From Bradyrhizobium sp. (GTDB lineage: Bacteria > Pseudomonadota > Alphaproteobacteria > Rhizobiales > Xanthobacteraceae), in contig NZ_JACRAW010000107.1 in the NCBI RefSeq assembly GCF_016213215.1, positions 86,709 through 150,708 of the forward strand: a DNA stretch of 64,000 nt, written 5' to 3'. Positions 1 through 8,914 of this stretch are shown piece by piece. The number at the start of each line of letters is the position of its first letter. Positions within the stretch are counted from its first letter, which is position 1. The translations under genes were made by a program, and so were the position numbers. Below the pieces are notes generated by a model. It was not told the DNA's origin and made no database searches. It saw nothing but the letters and a program-made list of their open reading frames with translations.

Positions 1-1
1 G

Positions 2-637
2 CAGTTCCTTAAACAGCGGATTCTGGATCCGCTCGGCATGAAGGACACCGATTTCTACGTGCCCGCCGACAAGGCGCATCGCCTGGCGGCCTGCTATTCC
101 GCCGATCCACAGGGCGGCACGACGTTTCATGCCGGCCAGCGCAAGGGCACCTTGACGCTGCAGGACGATCCGGCGACCAGCTCGTACCTCGCGCCGCCGA
201 GCTTCATCTCGGGCGGCGGCGGCCTGTGCTCCACCGTCGCGGACTATCTCACCTTCTGCCGCGCGCTGCTCAATGGCGGCGAACTGGGTGGCGTCCGGCT
301 GATCGGGCCGAAAACGCTGGCGCTGATGACGACCAACCACATTCCGGGCGGCCACGACCTGCCGGACATGTCGCGTTCGCTGTTCAGCGAAGCCACTTAT
401 AAAGGCATCGGCTTCGGCCTCGGTTTCGCGGTGACCATGAGGCCAGCGGAGACGCTGATCGCTGGCAGCCCCGGCGAATACAACTGGGGCGGCGCCGCCA
501 CGACCTCGTTCTGGGTCGATCCGGCGGAAGAACTGGTCACGATCTTCATGACTCAGGTGCTGCCGTCGAGCGCCTATCCGATCCGGCGCGAGCTGCGCAG
601 CATGATCTACGCGGCGATCACCGAGAGTAACCTCTAG
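2..637 (+). CDS. Beta-lactamase-family serine hydrolase, C-terminal part (5' end outside window)
   Basis: The reading frame is open from base 2 and ends at TAG 635-637, so this is the C-terminal 211 residues of a longer protein. The sequence ILDPLGMKDTDF at the left edge, followed by a GGGGLCSTVADYLTFC stretch, is typical of class C beta-lactamase/esterase-type proteins (Pfam Beta-lactamase). In those proteins it follows the catalytic SxxK and YxN motifs, which lie outside this window. The C-terminal IFMTQVLPSS segment also fits that family. In-frame ATG 38 is internal and is not a plausible start. The substrate cannot be inferred; members hydrolyse esters or amides. Family assignment is confident, function is not. 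Confidence 0.8.
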   Translation, partial: QFLKQRILDPLGMKDTDFYVPADKAHRLAACYSADPQGGTTFHAGQRKGTLTLQDDPATSSYLAPPSFISGGGGLCSTVADYLTFCRALLNGGELGGVRLIGPKTLALMTTNHIPGGHDLPDMSRSLFSEATYKGIGFGLGFAVTMRPAETLIAGSPGEYNWGGAATTSFWVDPAEELVTIFMTQVLPSSAYPIRRELRSMIYAAITESNL

Positions 638-749
638 GGGTCGGCGGCCGAACTACGCGCGCCACTCGGATTTTTTGTGTCGCACTGAGCATGCCGCCCC
701 TATCCTGCCGTCAACGTGGTGCAAGCTACGCCGAATCGGGCCTCCTGAA

Positions 750-2252
750 TTGCCGAAGTTATCCCTACCTGTACGGCTCACGCTCCTCGTTGCGGGCACC
801 ACGCTGCCGCTGATCCTGTTCGCAGGGAGTATCGTCCTTCACGATTATCAGGTCGCGAGAAACGAGGCGACCGGGCGCGTGCTCGATACGGTGCGCAGCG
901 TGCGCCTCGTGGTGGACGCCGAGGTGCAGCGCATGACCGGCGGCCTGCAGGTCCTCGCGCTCAGCCGTTCATTTCGCGACGGCAGCTTCGACGAGTTCCG
1001 CAGAGGAGCTTCCGGCTTTCTCGCCCAATACGGCGAGGGCGGCCTTCTCGTGGTAACTGACCGCGAGGGCCGCGAGCTGTTTTCGTCCCAGACCGAGAAC
1101 AAGGATCGGCCGTCGGGCGATAACCGCAAGGTCGTGCAGAAGGTGTTCGCCAGCAAGGCCCCGCAATACTCCGACTTGTTCATGGATGCGGTCAGCAACC
1201 GCTTGATCCTGACCATCGAAGTGCCGGTGATGCGCGACGGCGAGGTCTTGTACGGTATCTCCTTCAGCCCGCCCATGAGTATGTTTCAGGAGCTGATCGA
1301 GAAGCAGCGACCCGACCAGCGGTGGATACTTGCGCTGCTCGATGGCAAGGGCATCGTGTTCGCGCGAGCCCCCAACTTGAACGAAATGTTCGGCAAGCGG
1401 GCGACGCCGTCCATCTATGACTACATGTTCCAGAAGCCCGAGGCGACGCTCACGACCGTTTCACTCGAGGGCATTCCGCTGACTGGAGCTTACGCACGGT
1501 CGACGCTGACCGGCTGGACGGTCGCCGCCGGCATAGCCGAGAGCTCGCTGATCGCTCCGCTCTGGCGCAATCTTGCGATCACCAGCCTGATCGGTGGCAT
1601 CCTGCTTCTGACCGGCCTCGGCTTCGCCCTGCGCATGGCCGCGACGATCGCGCGCGGCGAAATGCTGCATGGCCTGTTGATCGAGGAGCTCAATCACCGC
1701 GTCAAGAACACGATGGCGCTGTTGCAGGCGATCGCGGTGCAGACATTCCGCAGCGCCAAGCGCGAGGAGCGGGAGAAGTTCGAGGGCCGGCTCGTGGCGC
1801 TCGCGGGAGCGCACAACCTTCTCAGCGAGGAGATGTGGAAGGGCTCAGATCTGAAGGATGTCCTCAAGCGTGTGCTCCAGCCGTTGCTGAGCAATTCCGA
1901 CCGCATCCGGATGAGCGGCCCCGACGTGCCGCTGTCGTCGCGGCTGGCCGTGGTGATGTCGATGATCGTGCACGAGATCGCGACGAATGCGGCAAAGTAC
2001 GGGGCGCTTTCCAACGACGTCGGCACGGTCAGGGTCGATTGGGAGCTGATGACGGACAGTCCCAAGCCGAAGCTGCGATTGATCTGGACCGAAACCGGCG
2101 GACCGCCGGTCGTCGCGCCGGTGCACCGCGGCTTCGGATCGCGCCTGATCGAGCGCAGCGCGCGCGATCAGCTCGGCGGCGAGGCAATTGTGGATTTCCT
2201 GCCGTGCGGCGTCGTCTACACCCTCACGTGCACTCTGGAGGACGCGCGCTAA
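750..2252 (+). CDS. HWE-family sensor histidine kinase with periplasmic sensing domain
   Basis: Membrane sensor kinase of about 500 residues. A first hydrophobic segment follows the N-terminus, then about 240 periplasmic residues resembling a dCACHE sensor, a second transmembrane segment and a cytoplasmic kinase core. The phosphoacceptor motif is HRVKNTMALL, with His316 counted from the chosen start. HWE hallmarks are present: a histidine in the N box (HEIATNAAKYGALS) and WTE in the G1 region. I chose TTG 750 because it gives a compact N-terminus (PKLSLPVRLTLL) just before the first membrane helix; an upstream in-frame TTG lies at 675. No response regulator gene is adjacent. HWE kinases often act in general stress or light signalling; the ligand here is unknown. 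Confidence 0.85.
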   Translation: MPKLSLPVRLTLLVAGTTLPLILFAGSIVLHDYQVARNEATGRVLDTVRSVRLVVDAEVQRMTGGLQVLALSRSFRDGSFDEFRRGASGFLAQYGEGGLLVVTDREGRELFSSQTENKDRPSGDNRKVVQKVFASKAPQYSDLFMDAVSNRLILTIEVPVMRDGEVLYGISFSPPMSMFQELIEKQRPDQRWILALLDGKGIVFARAPNLNEMFGKRATPSIYDYMFQKPEATLTTVSLEGIPLTGAYARSTLTGWTVAAGIAESSLIAPLWRNLAITSLIGGILLLTGLGFALRMAATIARGEMLHGLLIEELNHRVKNTMALLQAIAVQTFRSAKREEREKFEGRLVALAGAHNLLSEEMWKGSDLKDVLKRVLQPLLSNSDRIRMSGPDVPLSSRLAVVMSMIVHEIATNAAKYGALSNDVGTVRVDWELMTDSPKPKLRLIWTETGGPPVVAPVHRGFGSRLIERSARDQLGGEAIVDFLPCGVVYTLTCTLEDAR

Positions 2253-2286
2253 TCTGAAACCGGGCGAGCCGAGCCGCGGCCCGTGC

Positions 2287-3021
2287 CTAACCGATGCTTT
2301 GCAGAGCTGGGAATGTCTCGAGCAACCAGATGCTCACATTCGTGACCGTGCCGGTGAGAAAGCCGATGCCGGTGATCACCATCAACACGCCCATCGCCCG
2401 CTCGACGTTGGTGAGATGTCCCTTCAGCCGCGCAAAAGCCGATGAGAACTGCTCGATCATGAAGGCAGCGAGCAGGAAGGGAATCCCGAGCCCGGCCGAG
2501 TAGACCGCAAGCAGACCTGCGCCCTTGGCAACCGTCGCTTCGGCGGCCGCGATCGAAAGGATCGCGGCCAGGATCGGGCCGATACAGGGCGTCCAGCCGA
2601 AGGCAAAAGCGAGGCCCATGACATAGGCGCCCCACAGGCCGACGGGCTTGGGGATCGGCAGGCGCCCTTCCCTCATCAACAGGCCGAACCGGGTCAATCC
2701 CAGAAAGTGCAGGCCCATGGCGATGATGACGATGCCGGCGAGGATCGATAGTTCGGCCGACCACTCCCGGATCAGGGATCCGATCAAAGAGGCGCTGGCG
2801 CCGAGAAGCACGAAAATGGTCGAGAAGCCCAGGACGAACAGCGCGGCTGAGAGCATCACCGCGCGCCTCGAGGTCGCGACCGGCTCATTGCTCTCGACGT
2901 GCTCGATGGTGGCACCGGTCAAATAGACCAGGTAGGGCGGAACAAGAGGCAGCACGCAGGGGGACAGAAAGCTGACCAGACCGGCGATCAGCGCTGCCGG
3001 GATAGAAACGTTTTGAATCAT
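2287..3021 (-). CDS. ccdA: CcdA/DsbD-type thiol:disulfide transmembrane electron transporter
   Basis: A 244-residue polytopic membrane protein that would pass reducing equivalents from cytoplasmic thioredoxin to periplasmic thiol proteins, as in cytochrome c maturation. The N-terminus carries FLSPCVLPLVPPYL and the middle of the protein carries FGWTPCIGPILA. These supply the two redox cysteines, each before a proline-rich turn, that define the CcdA family. About six hydrophobic segments are visible. The ATG at 3019-3021 was chosen because the frame continues open upstream but without family similarity or hydrophobic character. It has no cytochrome maturation neighbours here. The gene converges on the sensor kinase, with 34 bases between the stop codons. 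Confidence 0.88.
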   Translation of the reverse strand: MIQNVSIPAALIAGLVSFLSPCVLPLVPPYLVYLTGATIEHVESNEPVATSRRAVMLSAALFVLGFSTIFVLLGASASLIGSLIREWSAELSILAGIVIIAMGLHFLGLTRFGLLMREGRLPIPKPVGLWGAYVMGLAFAFGWTPCIGPILAAILSIAAAEATVAKGAGLLAVYSAGLGIPFLLAAFMIEQFSSAFARLKGHLTNVERAMGVLMVITGIGFLTGTVTNVSIWLLETFPALQSIG

Positions 3022-4116
3022 GCATCCATAGCCATTTGGTCCCGGCGGCGGCGCAGCCAGCGCGCCGGCCGGATTGAAATCCGTCCGTCTGGTGTAACCG
3101 ATGCAGGGGATACGCGACAGAAGCAAGAGCCACGGATCGAACGCAGCCAAGGGGGCGATCACAGGTGCGACATTGCGGCGCGAGCAACTCGCGGCAAAGG
3201 CACGACTTTTGGCCGGCCGGAGCAGCGGGTGTGCCATGGCTCGTCTTGCTCGACCTCCCGCCGCAACGCCCCGGGGCGGTGGATTCCGGTCGCAGAGCGC
3301 CCGCAGTTCCGAGCCGCCAATCTGGCCAGGCTTCACCTGAGATCGCGAATGGCGATGGAGCCCAGATCGGCGGCCTCATGGCCGCGGCATTCGGTGCTCT
3401 TCGAGCCTTAGAGAACCGAATGCAATCGGCCGTCTGAACTCGCCACCGGCGTTCTTCCCATTCCGCGCTGCAGGAACGTCGCTGCCATTCCTCCGCGTGC
3501 CCTGCGCTCGCGAGAACTCCCGCGTGCTCGAAGAGCAATTCAGGCACCAGCCGTTGCTGCCGACCAAGTGCCAGGCTTGCTCGGAAAATGTCCACAGTGA
3601 TGCAGATAAACGCAACCAAGGATGACTGCCGCTGCGAGCGCAGACCGTGTTTCGTGCGAGAGGCCCCTTCTCGATACTGGCGCGCACTGCCATCATGCAG
3701 TGCGTACCCGAGCGACCCGATTAGAGGTCGCTGGGCCAGCTAACCTTCCCCAACCCTCCGGGCTGGATGTCAGGCCAGCCGGCGGCTCCCGCCTGGTATC
3801 CCGTCAGAGTTGTAATCTACCCATTATTCTGGCAGACTACAGTTGAGAAAAAGACTTGTTTGCATCTGCGGGCGCTGTGAGATCGATGAGCACCCGCGCG
3901 CGATGATATTGCTGGTTTTCGACGTTAGAGGTGGTTGCCCGGATTGTCCGCGAAGTGATGAGGTCTGGCGCCCTCGCGAGGGCACCTCGGCCTGACCGTA
4001 CTCCATGTCCTCCCGGTCTCGATTGCATGTCTCCGCTTGCCTGCAACATTCAGAAATCAATAAAGAAAAACCGCACTCTCCGTATGGTTGCGGACTTGAC
4101 GAGGAGGCACCTTGTC
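3022..4116. other. Gene-poor stretch of about 1.1 kb
   Basis: I see no convincing gene here. Several frames stay open on both strands because of high GC, but their translations are rich in Arg, Ser and Ala, lack any recognisable domain and contradict each other. The ccdA promoter must lie at its left edge. The rest may be decayed coding sequence. Confidence 0.5.
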
Positions 4117-4251
4117 ATGCACGTCTTCAATCCGATCGCTTCCAGAGGAATGTTCGAAAGCGACGAAAGCGGCGCCGAACACATCTGGCCGGTGAAGAAG
4201 CAATTAGTCGTGACCAATGGCGCGGGCGGTGTGCTGTTGGCCGGATTATGA
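4117..4251 (+). CDS. Possible small protein of 44 residues
   Basis: A short open frame starting ATG 4117 and stopping at TGA 4251. It is preceded by a near-perfect ribosome-binding sequence AGGAGG at 4102-4107, 9 bases upstream. The product begins MHVFNPIASRG, has no obvious signal peptide or membrane segment, and matches no family I know. It lies about 170 bases upstream of the XRE regulator on the same strand and could be a leader or a relic. The only support is the ribosome-binding site and the position, so confidence is low. Confidence 0.3.
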   Translation: MHVFNPIASRGMFESDESGAEHIWPVKKQLVVTNGAGGVLLAGL

Positions 4252-4421
4252 TACCTCAGGTTGTACTTCGCAAGGCGGCTTGCCGGGGCCTCTAATCCGG
4301 CAAGATTTCAGTGGTTTACAGGTAAATTCCTACATTCACGCAAGTCGAACGCGGTATAAATGGGTGAACCCCTGACCCACTCTTCGGGGGGAGGTTTCAA
4401 CCGAAGATCGGTGAGAGCAGT

Positions 4422-4817
4422 ATGAACAAATCAGCGGCGAAGAGAATGAAGCAGCGAAGTGCCGGCAAGCCCGATATCGAGCTTGGCAAGCGCATCCGCC
4501 TCCGGCGCGTGGAAATGAAGATCTCCCAGGCAGAGCTTGGCGAGAAGCTCGGCGTCAGCTTCCAGCAGGTTCAGAAGTACGAGAAGGGCGTCAATCGCGT
4601 CGGCGCAGCTCGCCTCCAGCAAATCGCCTCCGCCCTCGATGTACCGGTGACTTTCTTCTACGACGGCGACAACAAGTCGCGCGAAGTCGAAAGCCTCCTC
4701 TTCCTGGACAGCGCGTTCAGCCTGAGGCTGCTGCGGGCCTACAGCAAGATCAAGGATCAGACGGTGCAGCGACAGCTCGTATCGCTGATGGAATCGATCG
4801 CCGCGAACGAGGACTGA
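4422..4817 (+). CDS. XRE-family helix-turn-helix transcriptional regulator
   Basis: A 131-residue DNA-binding protein. A classic lambda-repressor-type HTH spans about residues 22-78, including the segment ISQAELGEKLGVSFQQVQKY, where the last part is the recognition helix. A C-terminal tail of about 50 residues (SLRLLRAYSKIKDQTVQRQL) is probably helical and may mediate dimerisation. This architecture is common in several copies in rhizobial genomes. Start ATG 4422 follows a weak purine stretch (GGTGAGAGCAGT). No metabolic neighbour suggests a target; autoregulation is possible. Function beyond DNA binding is unknown. Confidence 0.85.
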   Translation: MNKSAAKRMKQRSAGKPDIELGKRIRLRRVEMKISQAELGEKLGVSFQQVQKYEKGVNRVGAARLQQIASALDVPVTFFYDGDNKSREVESLLFLDSAFSLRLLRAYSKIKDQTVQRQLVSLMESIAANED

Positions 4818-5109
4818 GCGTCACTGCTCGGCCGCTCGCGGCCCTCTCCCTGCACTTCCACTCGCTTTCGTAGTGGAAGCAATCGATAACGCCAGCCGCC
4901 GATCGGCGCTCTCTCGTTGGGCCAGACCTTATTCCGGTCTGGCCGTGACGATGAAGGATGATGGCATATTGACGTCCAGCGACCCGACGATGTTGTCGGC
5001 AGCCGCGGGTGTAGAATGTCGCCGGCGCGACTCGATAGCTGAACCGATATCCACCAGCTTCCCTTTTTGCTGCGCAGGTTCGGCACCTAAAGCGCGACAG
5101 TTTTTGATT
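4818..5109. other. Intergenic region with one hairpin (4920-4944)
   Basis: No gene seen. A 9-bp perfect stem (GGCCAGACC at 4920-4928 pairing with GGTCTGGCC at 4936-4944, 7-base loop) lies about 100 bases beyond the XRE stop. It lacks a T tract, so it is only a weak candidate terminator. Confidence 0.4.
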
Positions 5110-5159
5110 GAGCATGATTTTTTCGGAAAACCGGTGCCCAGTGTTTCCGGATCATGCTC
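5110..5159. repeat. Dispersed rhizobial palindrome at a gene end
   Basis: An imperfect palindrome with outer arms GAGCATGA and TCATGCTC and inner arms TTTCGGAAAACCGG and GTGTTTCCGG. From memory, this GAGCATGATCCGGAAA-type element is a very common intergenic repeat in Bradyrhizobium and relatives. Its right arm shares base 5159 with the TAG stop of the minus-strand dehydrogenase gene, so it would form a hairpin directly after the coding region of that mRNA. Confidence 0.75.
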
Positions 5160-6238
5160 TAGAGAGCCGCGAGCACCGCCTTTACGATATCGACCGTGCC
5201 GTTGCTGCCGCCGAATTCCATCGGCTTGATTCCCTCGGCATAGGCCGCATCGACCGCGCGCTCGATGCGCTCGCCGGCGTCCGCGGCGCTCTCGACGCCG
5301 TGCTTGTCGGCGAGCCAGTCCAGCATCATTGCCGCCGAGAGGATCATGGCGGTGGGGTTCGCTTTACCCTGGCCCATGATGTCGGGCGCAGTGCCGTGAC
5401 AGGGTTGGAATACCGCGTGGCGGTCGCCGATATCGGCGGACGGCGCCATGCCCATGCCACCGATGAGGCCCGCGGTCAGATCGGAGAGGATGTCGCCGAA
5501 CATGTTCTCCATCACCATCACGTCGAAGTCCCACGGACGCTTCACCAGCATCGCCGAGCACGCGTCGACATATAGGCGGTCGGTCTTCACCTCTGGATGA
5601 CGTTTAGCGGCCTCATCGAACATTTCACGAAAGAAGGCGAAGGCCTTGAACACGTTGGCCTTGTCGACGCAGGTCAACGCACCCGGCCTGCCGCGGGCCT
5701 TGCGCCGCTCGGCAAGGCGAAAGGAGAACTCGAACAGGCGTTCGGAAGTCCTGCGCGTGATCACCAGCGTCTCGCGCGCATCCTCATGGGTGACGACGCC
5801 CTTGCCCATCGAGGCGAACAGGCCTTCGGTCGACTCCCGGATCACGACGAGATCGATGCCGCGCGCATCCGCGCCGACGATCGGACTCGGCACGCCCGGT
5901 ATCAGCCGCGCCGGACGCACGCCGGCATAGAGGTCGAAAAGAAAGCGCAATTCGACCTGCGGCATAATCTCGGTATTGTCGGGATAGCGCACGGATGGCA
6001 GGCCGCAGGCCCCCAGCAGGATGGCGTCCGCCTCCTCGCACAGGCGCACCGTGCTTTCCGGCATCGATTTTCCGGTCGCAAGATAATGGTTGGCGCCCGC
6101 GGCCGCCTCGGTGAAGCGGAACTTCAGGTCCGACTTCGCCTCGACCTTGCGCAGGATCTCGAGCGCCGGCGCCATGACCTCCGGGCCGATGCCGTCGCCG
6201 GCCAGCACTGCGACGTGGAACGCGTTGTTTGCGGACAT
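5159..6238 (-). CDS. Isocitrate/isopropylmalate dehydrogenase family protein
   Basis: A 359-residue NAD(P)-dependent beta-decarboxylating dehydrogenase. The N-terminus has VAVLAGDGIGPEVMAPAL, the family nucleotide/substrate entry motif. The substrate-binding arginines lie in ELRFLFDLYAGVRPARL. The metal-binding region is present as VDACSAMLVKRPWDFDVMV and NMFGDILSDLTAGL, and the NAD-binding loop as HGTAPDIMGQGKANPTA. The ATG at 6236-6238 (MSANNAFHV) is preferred over an upstream in-frame start because it begins directly before the first beta strand. The substrate could be 3-isopropylmalate, tartrate or another 2-hydroxyacid. With no leuCD nearby and a CoA-transferase downstream cluster, a catabolic role is as likely as leucine synthesis. 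Confidence 0.85.
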   Translation of the reverse strand: MSANNAFHVAVLAGDGIGPEVMAPALEILRKVEAKSDLKFRFTEAAAGANHYLATGKSMPESTVRLCEEADAILLGACGLPSVRYPDNTEIMPQVELRFLFDLYAGVRPARLIPGVPSPIVGADARGIDLVVIRESTEGLFASMGKGVVTHEDARETLVITRRTSERLFEFSFRLAERRKARGRPGALTCVDKANVFKAFAFFREMFDEAAKRHPEVKTDRLYVDACSAMLVKRPWDFDVMVMENMFGDILSDLTAGLIGGMGMAPSADIGDRHAVFQPCHGTAPDIMGQGKANPTAMILSAAMMLDWLADKHGVESAADAGERIERAVDAAYAEGIKPMEFGGSNGTVDIVKAVLAAL

Positions 6239-6266
6239 GGATTCTCCAGTGGAAAGGAAGGGACCA

Positions 6267-6356
6267 CGTCGCATTTGCGAGGAGCGACGCTACGAAGCAA
6301 TCCAGACTTCGTCCGCGGATGGATTCCTGGATTGCTTCGCTTCGCTCGCAATGACG
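6267..6356. repeat. Palindromic intergenic repeat (CATTGCGAGCGAAGCGAAGCAATCC type)
   Basis: Left arm TTGCGAGGAGCGACGCTACG is followed by AAGCAATCCAG. The right arm, read on the other strand, gives CGTCATTGCGAGCGAAGCG and AAGCAATCCAGG. The two arms form a long imperfect hairpin. I recognise this as a widespread REP-like family of Bradyrhizobium/Rhodopseudomonas intergenic DNA. It fills the gap between the dehydrogenase start and the alcohol dehydrogenase stop. Confidence 0.75.
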
Positions 6357-6362
6357 GCGCGA

Positions 6363-7430
6363 TTACGGCGTCAATATCGCCCGCCCCACCAGCGCGCCCT
6401 TCTGCAGCGCCAACAGCGCGTCGTTGGCCTTCGAAAGCGGCATTGTCGTCACGGGGATCGGCGGCACCTTCCTGGCTCGAACGAGGTCGAGCAATTCCTT
6501 TGTCTCGCGCAGGTTTCCGACGTAGCTGCCCTGGATGGTAACCGCCTTGATCGGAATCAGCGGCAGCGCCCACGGCGCGCCGCCGCCGAACAGGCCGACG
6601 ATGACGAGCTTGCCACCCTTGGTGAGGCAGTCGAAACCGAGCTGCGCCGTGGCGGCGTTGCCGACGAGGTCGATCACCGCGCGGATCGGCTCGCCCGCCT
6701 TCTTGGTGAGCTGCTCCAGCGCGTCGGGGGCCTTGCCATCGACGGTCGCAAGCGCACCAGCCTTCTCGGCGGCCTCGCGCTTGCGGGCGTCAATGTCGAC
6801 GACGATCGCGCCCTTGCCGCCCATCGCTTTCAGCAGCGACAGCGCCATGAGGCCAAGGCCGCCGGCGCCGAAGATCACGATCGGCGTGTTGAAGTGCTGC
6901 TCGACCTTCTTCAGCGCGCTGTACGTTGTGACCCCGGAGCAGGCGTAGGGCGCCGTCGTGACCGGATCGAGGCCTTTCAGGTTGAGGAGATAGCGCGGGT
7001 GCGGCACGATCATGTGATCGGCATAGCCGCCGTCGCAATAGACGCCGAGCGATCTTGAGGTAAGGCACATGTTCTCATCGCCGCCAAGGCAGGTCGCGCA
7101 CTTGCCGCAGCCGAGCCAGGGATAGACCAGCGCGACGTCGCCGATCTTGAGGTCGCCCTGGTCGGTCGACTTGACGTCGGGTCCGAAGGCAAGGACTTCG
7201 CCGACGCTCTCGTGGCCCATGGTCAGCGGCAGCGCGATGCCGCGATCCTTCAGCGACAGCGGCTTGCGCCCGTGGCCGAGATCATAGCCGCCTTCCCAGA
7301 TGTGCAGATCGCTGTGGCAGACGCCCGCCGCCTTGACCTTGATCAGCACCTGGGTTCCCGACGGTTGCGGCGTCGGTTGATCGACCTCCATAAGGGGGGC
7401 TTTGAAATCGGCGACCTTGAAGCTTTTCAT
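6363..7430 (-). CDS. Zinc-dependent alcohol dehydrogenase (MDR family)
   Basis: A 355-residue medium-chain dehydrogenase/reductase oxidising alcohols with NAD(P). The catalytic zinc ligands appear in AGVCHSDLHIWEG and in GHES. The four structural-zinc cysteines are in WLGCGKCATCLGGDENMC. The Rossmann motif is IFGAGGLGLMALSLL. The ATG at 7428-7430 (MKSFKVADF) was chosen because the residues further upstream in frame are unlike the family. Gene order on the minus strand is CoA-transferase, alcohol dehydrogenase, isopropylmalate-type dehydrogenase, which suggests a catabolic transcription unit interrupted by a palindromic repeat. Substrate unknown. Confidence 0.88.
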   Translation of the reverse strand: MKSFKVADFKAPLMEVDQPTPQPSGTQVLIKVKAAGVCHSDLHIWEGGYDLGHGRKPLSLKDRGIALPLTMGHESVGEVLAFGPDVKSTDQGDLKIGDVALVYPWLGCGKCATCLGGDENMCLTSRSLGVYCDGGYADHMIVPHPRYLLNLKGLDPVTTAPYACSGVTTYSALKKVEQHFNTPIVIFGAGGLGLMALSLLKAMGGKGAIVVDIDARKREAAEKAGALATVDGKAPDALEQLTKKAGEPIRAVIDLVGNAATAQLGFDCLTKGGKLVIVGLFGGGAPWALPLIPIKAVTIQGSYVGNLRETKELLDLVRARKVPPIPVTTMPLSKANDALLALQKGALVGRAILTP

Positions 7431-7507
7431 TGGCGTTTCTCCCGCTAGCTCTTTGTTTTGCCCGCCAGCATGCCATGCCTGGCGGGGCGAGACAAACCCG
7501 GCTGGCT

Positions 7508-8713
7508 TCAAGCCCGGGCCGCCGGAACATCCGTGCCGCGGAACGCGGCCAGCTGCTCTTCCGACAAGCCGGCCTCCTGCAGCAGAACCCGCGTGTGCTC
7601 GCCGAGCGTTGCCATCCGCTTTGCGGGGCTGACGTCGGCGCCCGACATCCGGAACGGCAGGTTGAGTACCCTAAATGTGCCGCCGCCATCTTCGACCTCG
7701 GACAGCGCGCGCCGGTGGACGAGCTGCGGATCACGCAGCGCTTCGGCGATGGTGCGATAGGCGGAAGCCGGCACGCCGTTCGCGCTGAGCGCGGCGAGGC
7801 AATCCTGTGTCGTCATCTGCCGCGACCAGCCTTCGACAGCCTCCATCAGCAGCGACCAGTTCTCGCGGCGGTCGGCATAGCGCGCAAAGCGCGGATCGGT
7901 CGTCCACTCCGGGCGCCCGATCGCCTGCATCAGGGATTCGAAGCTCTTTTCGCTGGCGATGGTGATCATGACGTAGCCGTCCGCGGTTTCCGTCGGACCG
8001 AACATCGGACGCGGCGGAGGCTTCACGTCAAACTGCGCGGCCTGCACTTCCATGACCGTGAGCGACAACATCGACTCCATCATGGAGACGTCGATGTGCT
8101 GGCCTTCCCCGGTCACGTTGCGCTGATAGAGCGCAGAAGCGATGGCGCCGAAGGCATAAGTGCCGGTGACGACATCGGCGTGGTAGATGCCGCAATAATC
8201 CGGCCGGTCGCGACCGGGCTGGTAGGCAAGATGCGCCATGTCATAACCCGAAGCCGCATGGATGACGGGCGCATAGGCCGGCAGCTCCGACGACGGACCG
8301 GTCTGGCCATAACCGGAGATCGAGCAATAGATCAATCTCTGGTTGATGACGCGCAACGATTGGTAGTCGAGCTTCAGGCGATGCATGACGCCCGGCCGGA
8401 AGTTCTCGACCAGGATATCCGCCGTCGCTACCAGCCGACGAATCGCTTCCAGCCCTTCACCTGATTTGAGATCGAGCACGATACTCTTCTTGCCGACATT
8501 GAGCTGGCCGAACACGGTACTGCAACCGTTGCGCACGGGCGGACGGCTCCGCATCGTCTCGCCCTCCGCCGTCTCGATCTTGATGACCTCCGCGCCCATG
8601 TCTGCAAGCATCCGCGCGCAATGCGGACCTGCGATGGTGGTCGAAAAATCGAGTACGCGCAGACCTTCGAAGACCTTTGTCAAACTACGCTCATGCTGAT
8701 CGGCTATGGTCAT
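7508..8713 (-). CDS. Class III (CaiB/BaiF-type) CoA-transferase
   Basis: A 401-residue family III CoA-transferase moving CoA between an acyl-CoA donor and a free acid. Diagnostic segments are LRVLDFSTTIAGPHCARML at the N-terminus, GLNVGKKSIVLDL-like sequence (here GQLNVGKKSIVLDL), LVENFRPGVM and YHADVVTGTYAFGA. The Asp in the last motif is at the position of the catalytic aspartate. The ATG at 8711-8713 (MTIADQHERS) was preferred to the in-frame codon 21 bases upstream. It is the first gene of a likely minus-strand unit with the alcohol dehydrogenase 77 bases downstream. Specificity (formyl, succinyl, racemase-like) cannot be read from sequence. Confidence 0.87.
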   Translation of the reverse strand: MTIADQHERSLTKVFEGLRVLDFSTTIAGPHCARMLADMGAEVIKIETAEGETMRSRPPVRNGCSTVFGQLNVGKKSIVLDLKSGEGLEAIRRLVATADILVENFRPGVMHRLKLDYQSLRVINQRLIYCSISGYGQTGPSSELPAYAPVIHAASGYDMAHLAYQPGRDRPDYCGIYHADVVTGTYAFGAIASALYQRNVTGEGQHIDVSMMESMLSLTVMEVQAAQFDVKPPPRPMFGPTETADGYVMITIASEKSFESLMQAIGRPEWTTDPRFARYADRRENWSLLMEAVEGWSRQMTTQDCLAALSANGVPASAYRTIAEALRDPQLVHRRALSEVEDGGGTFRVLNLPFRMSGADVSPAKRMATLGEHTRVLLQEAGLSEEQLAAFRGTDVPAARA

Positions 8714-8914
8714 CCTGGGGTCCCTAATTGCCACTGTTTCTCATCTGGCTTCGGCGCAGCACCGTAATTTACCGAGCTGTGGCAGGGAAGATCTCAAGCG
8801 GCAGAAATAATCTTCACTGGATAGAAACCTTTGCGCTCTTACAACCACAGGGCGTGGACAGAAGTTGGACCTGTTCTTGCATTACTTCAGACAGGCTCAT
8901 GAGAGGGCGGTTTC

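Noticed and set aside
2885..3619. Long minus-strand frame overlapping ccdA upstream
   Set aside because: It runs through the ccdA coding region in another frame, is Arg/Ala-rich and has no domain; it is a high-GC artefact.
4920..4944. Hairpin after the XRE gene as a terminator
   Set aside because: A perfect 9-bp stem but no T tract and about 100 bases from the stop, so I note it only as a hairpin.
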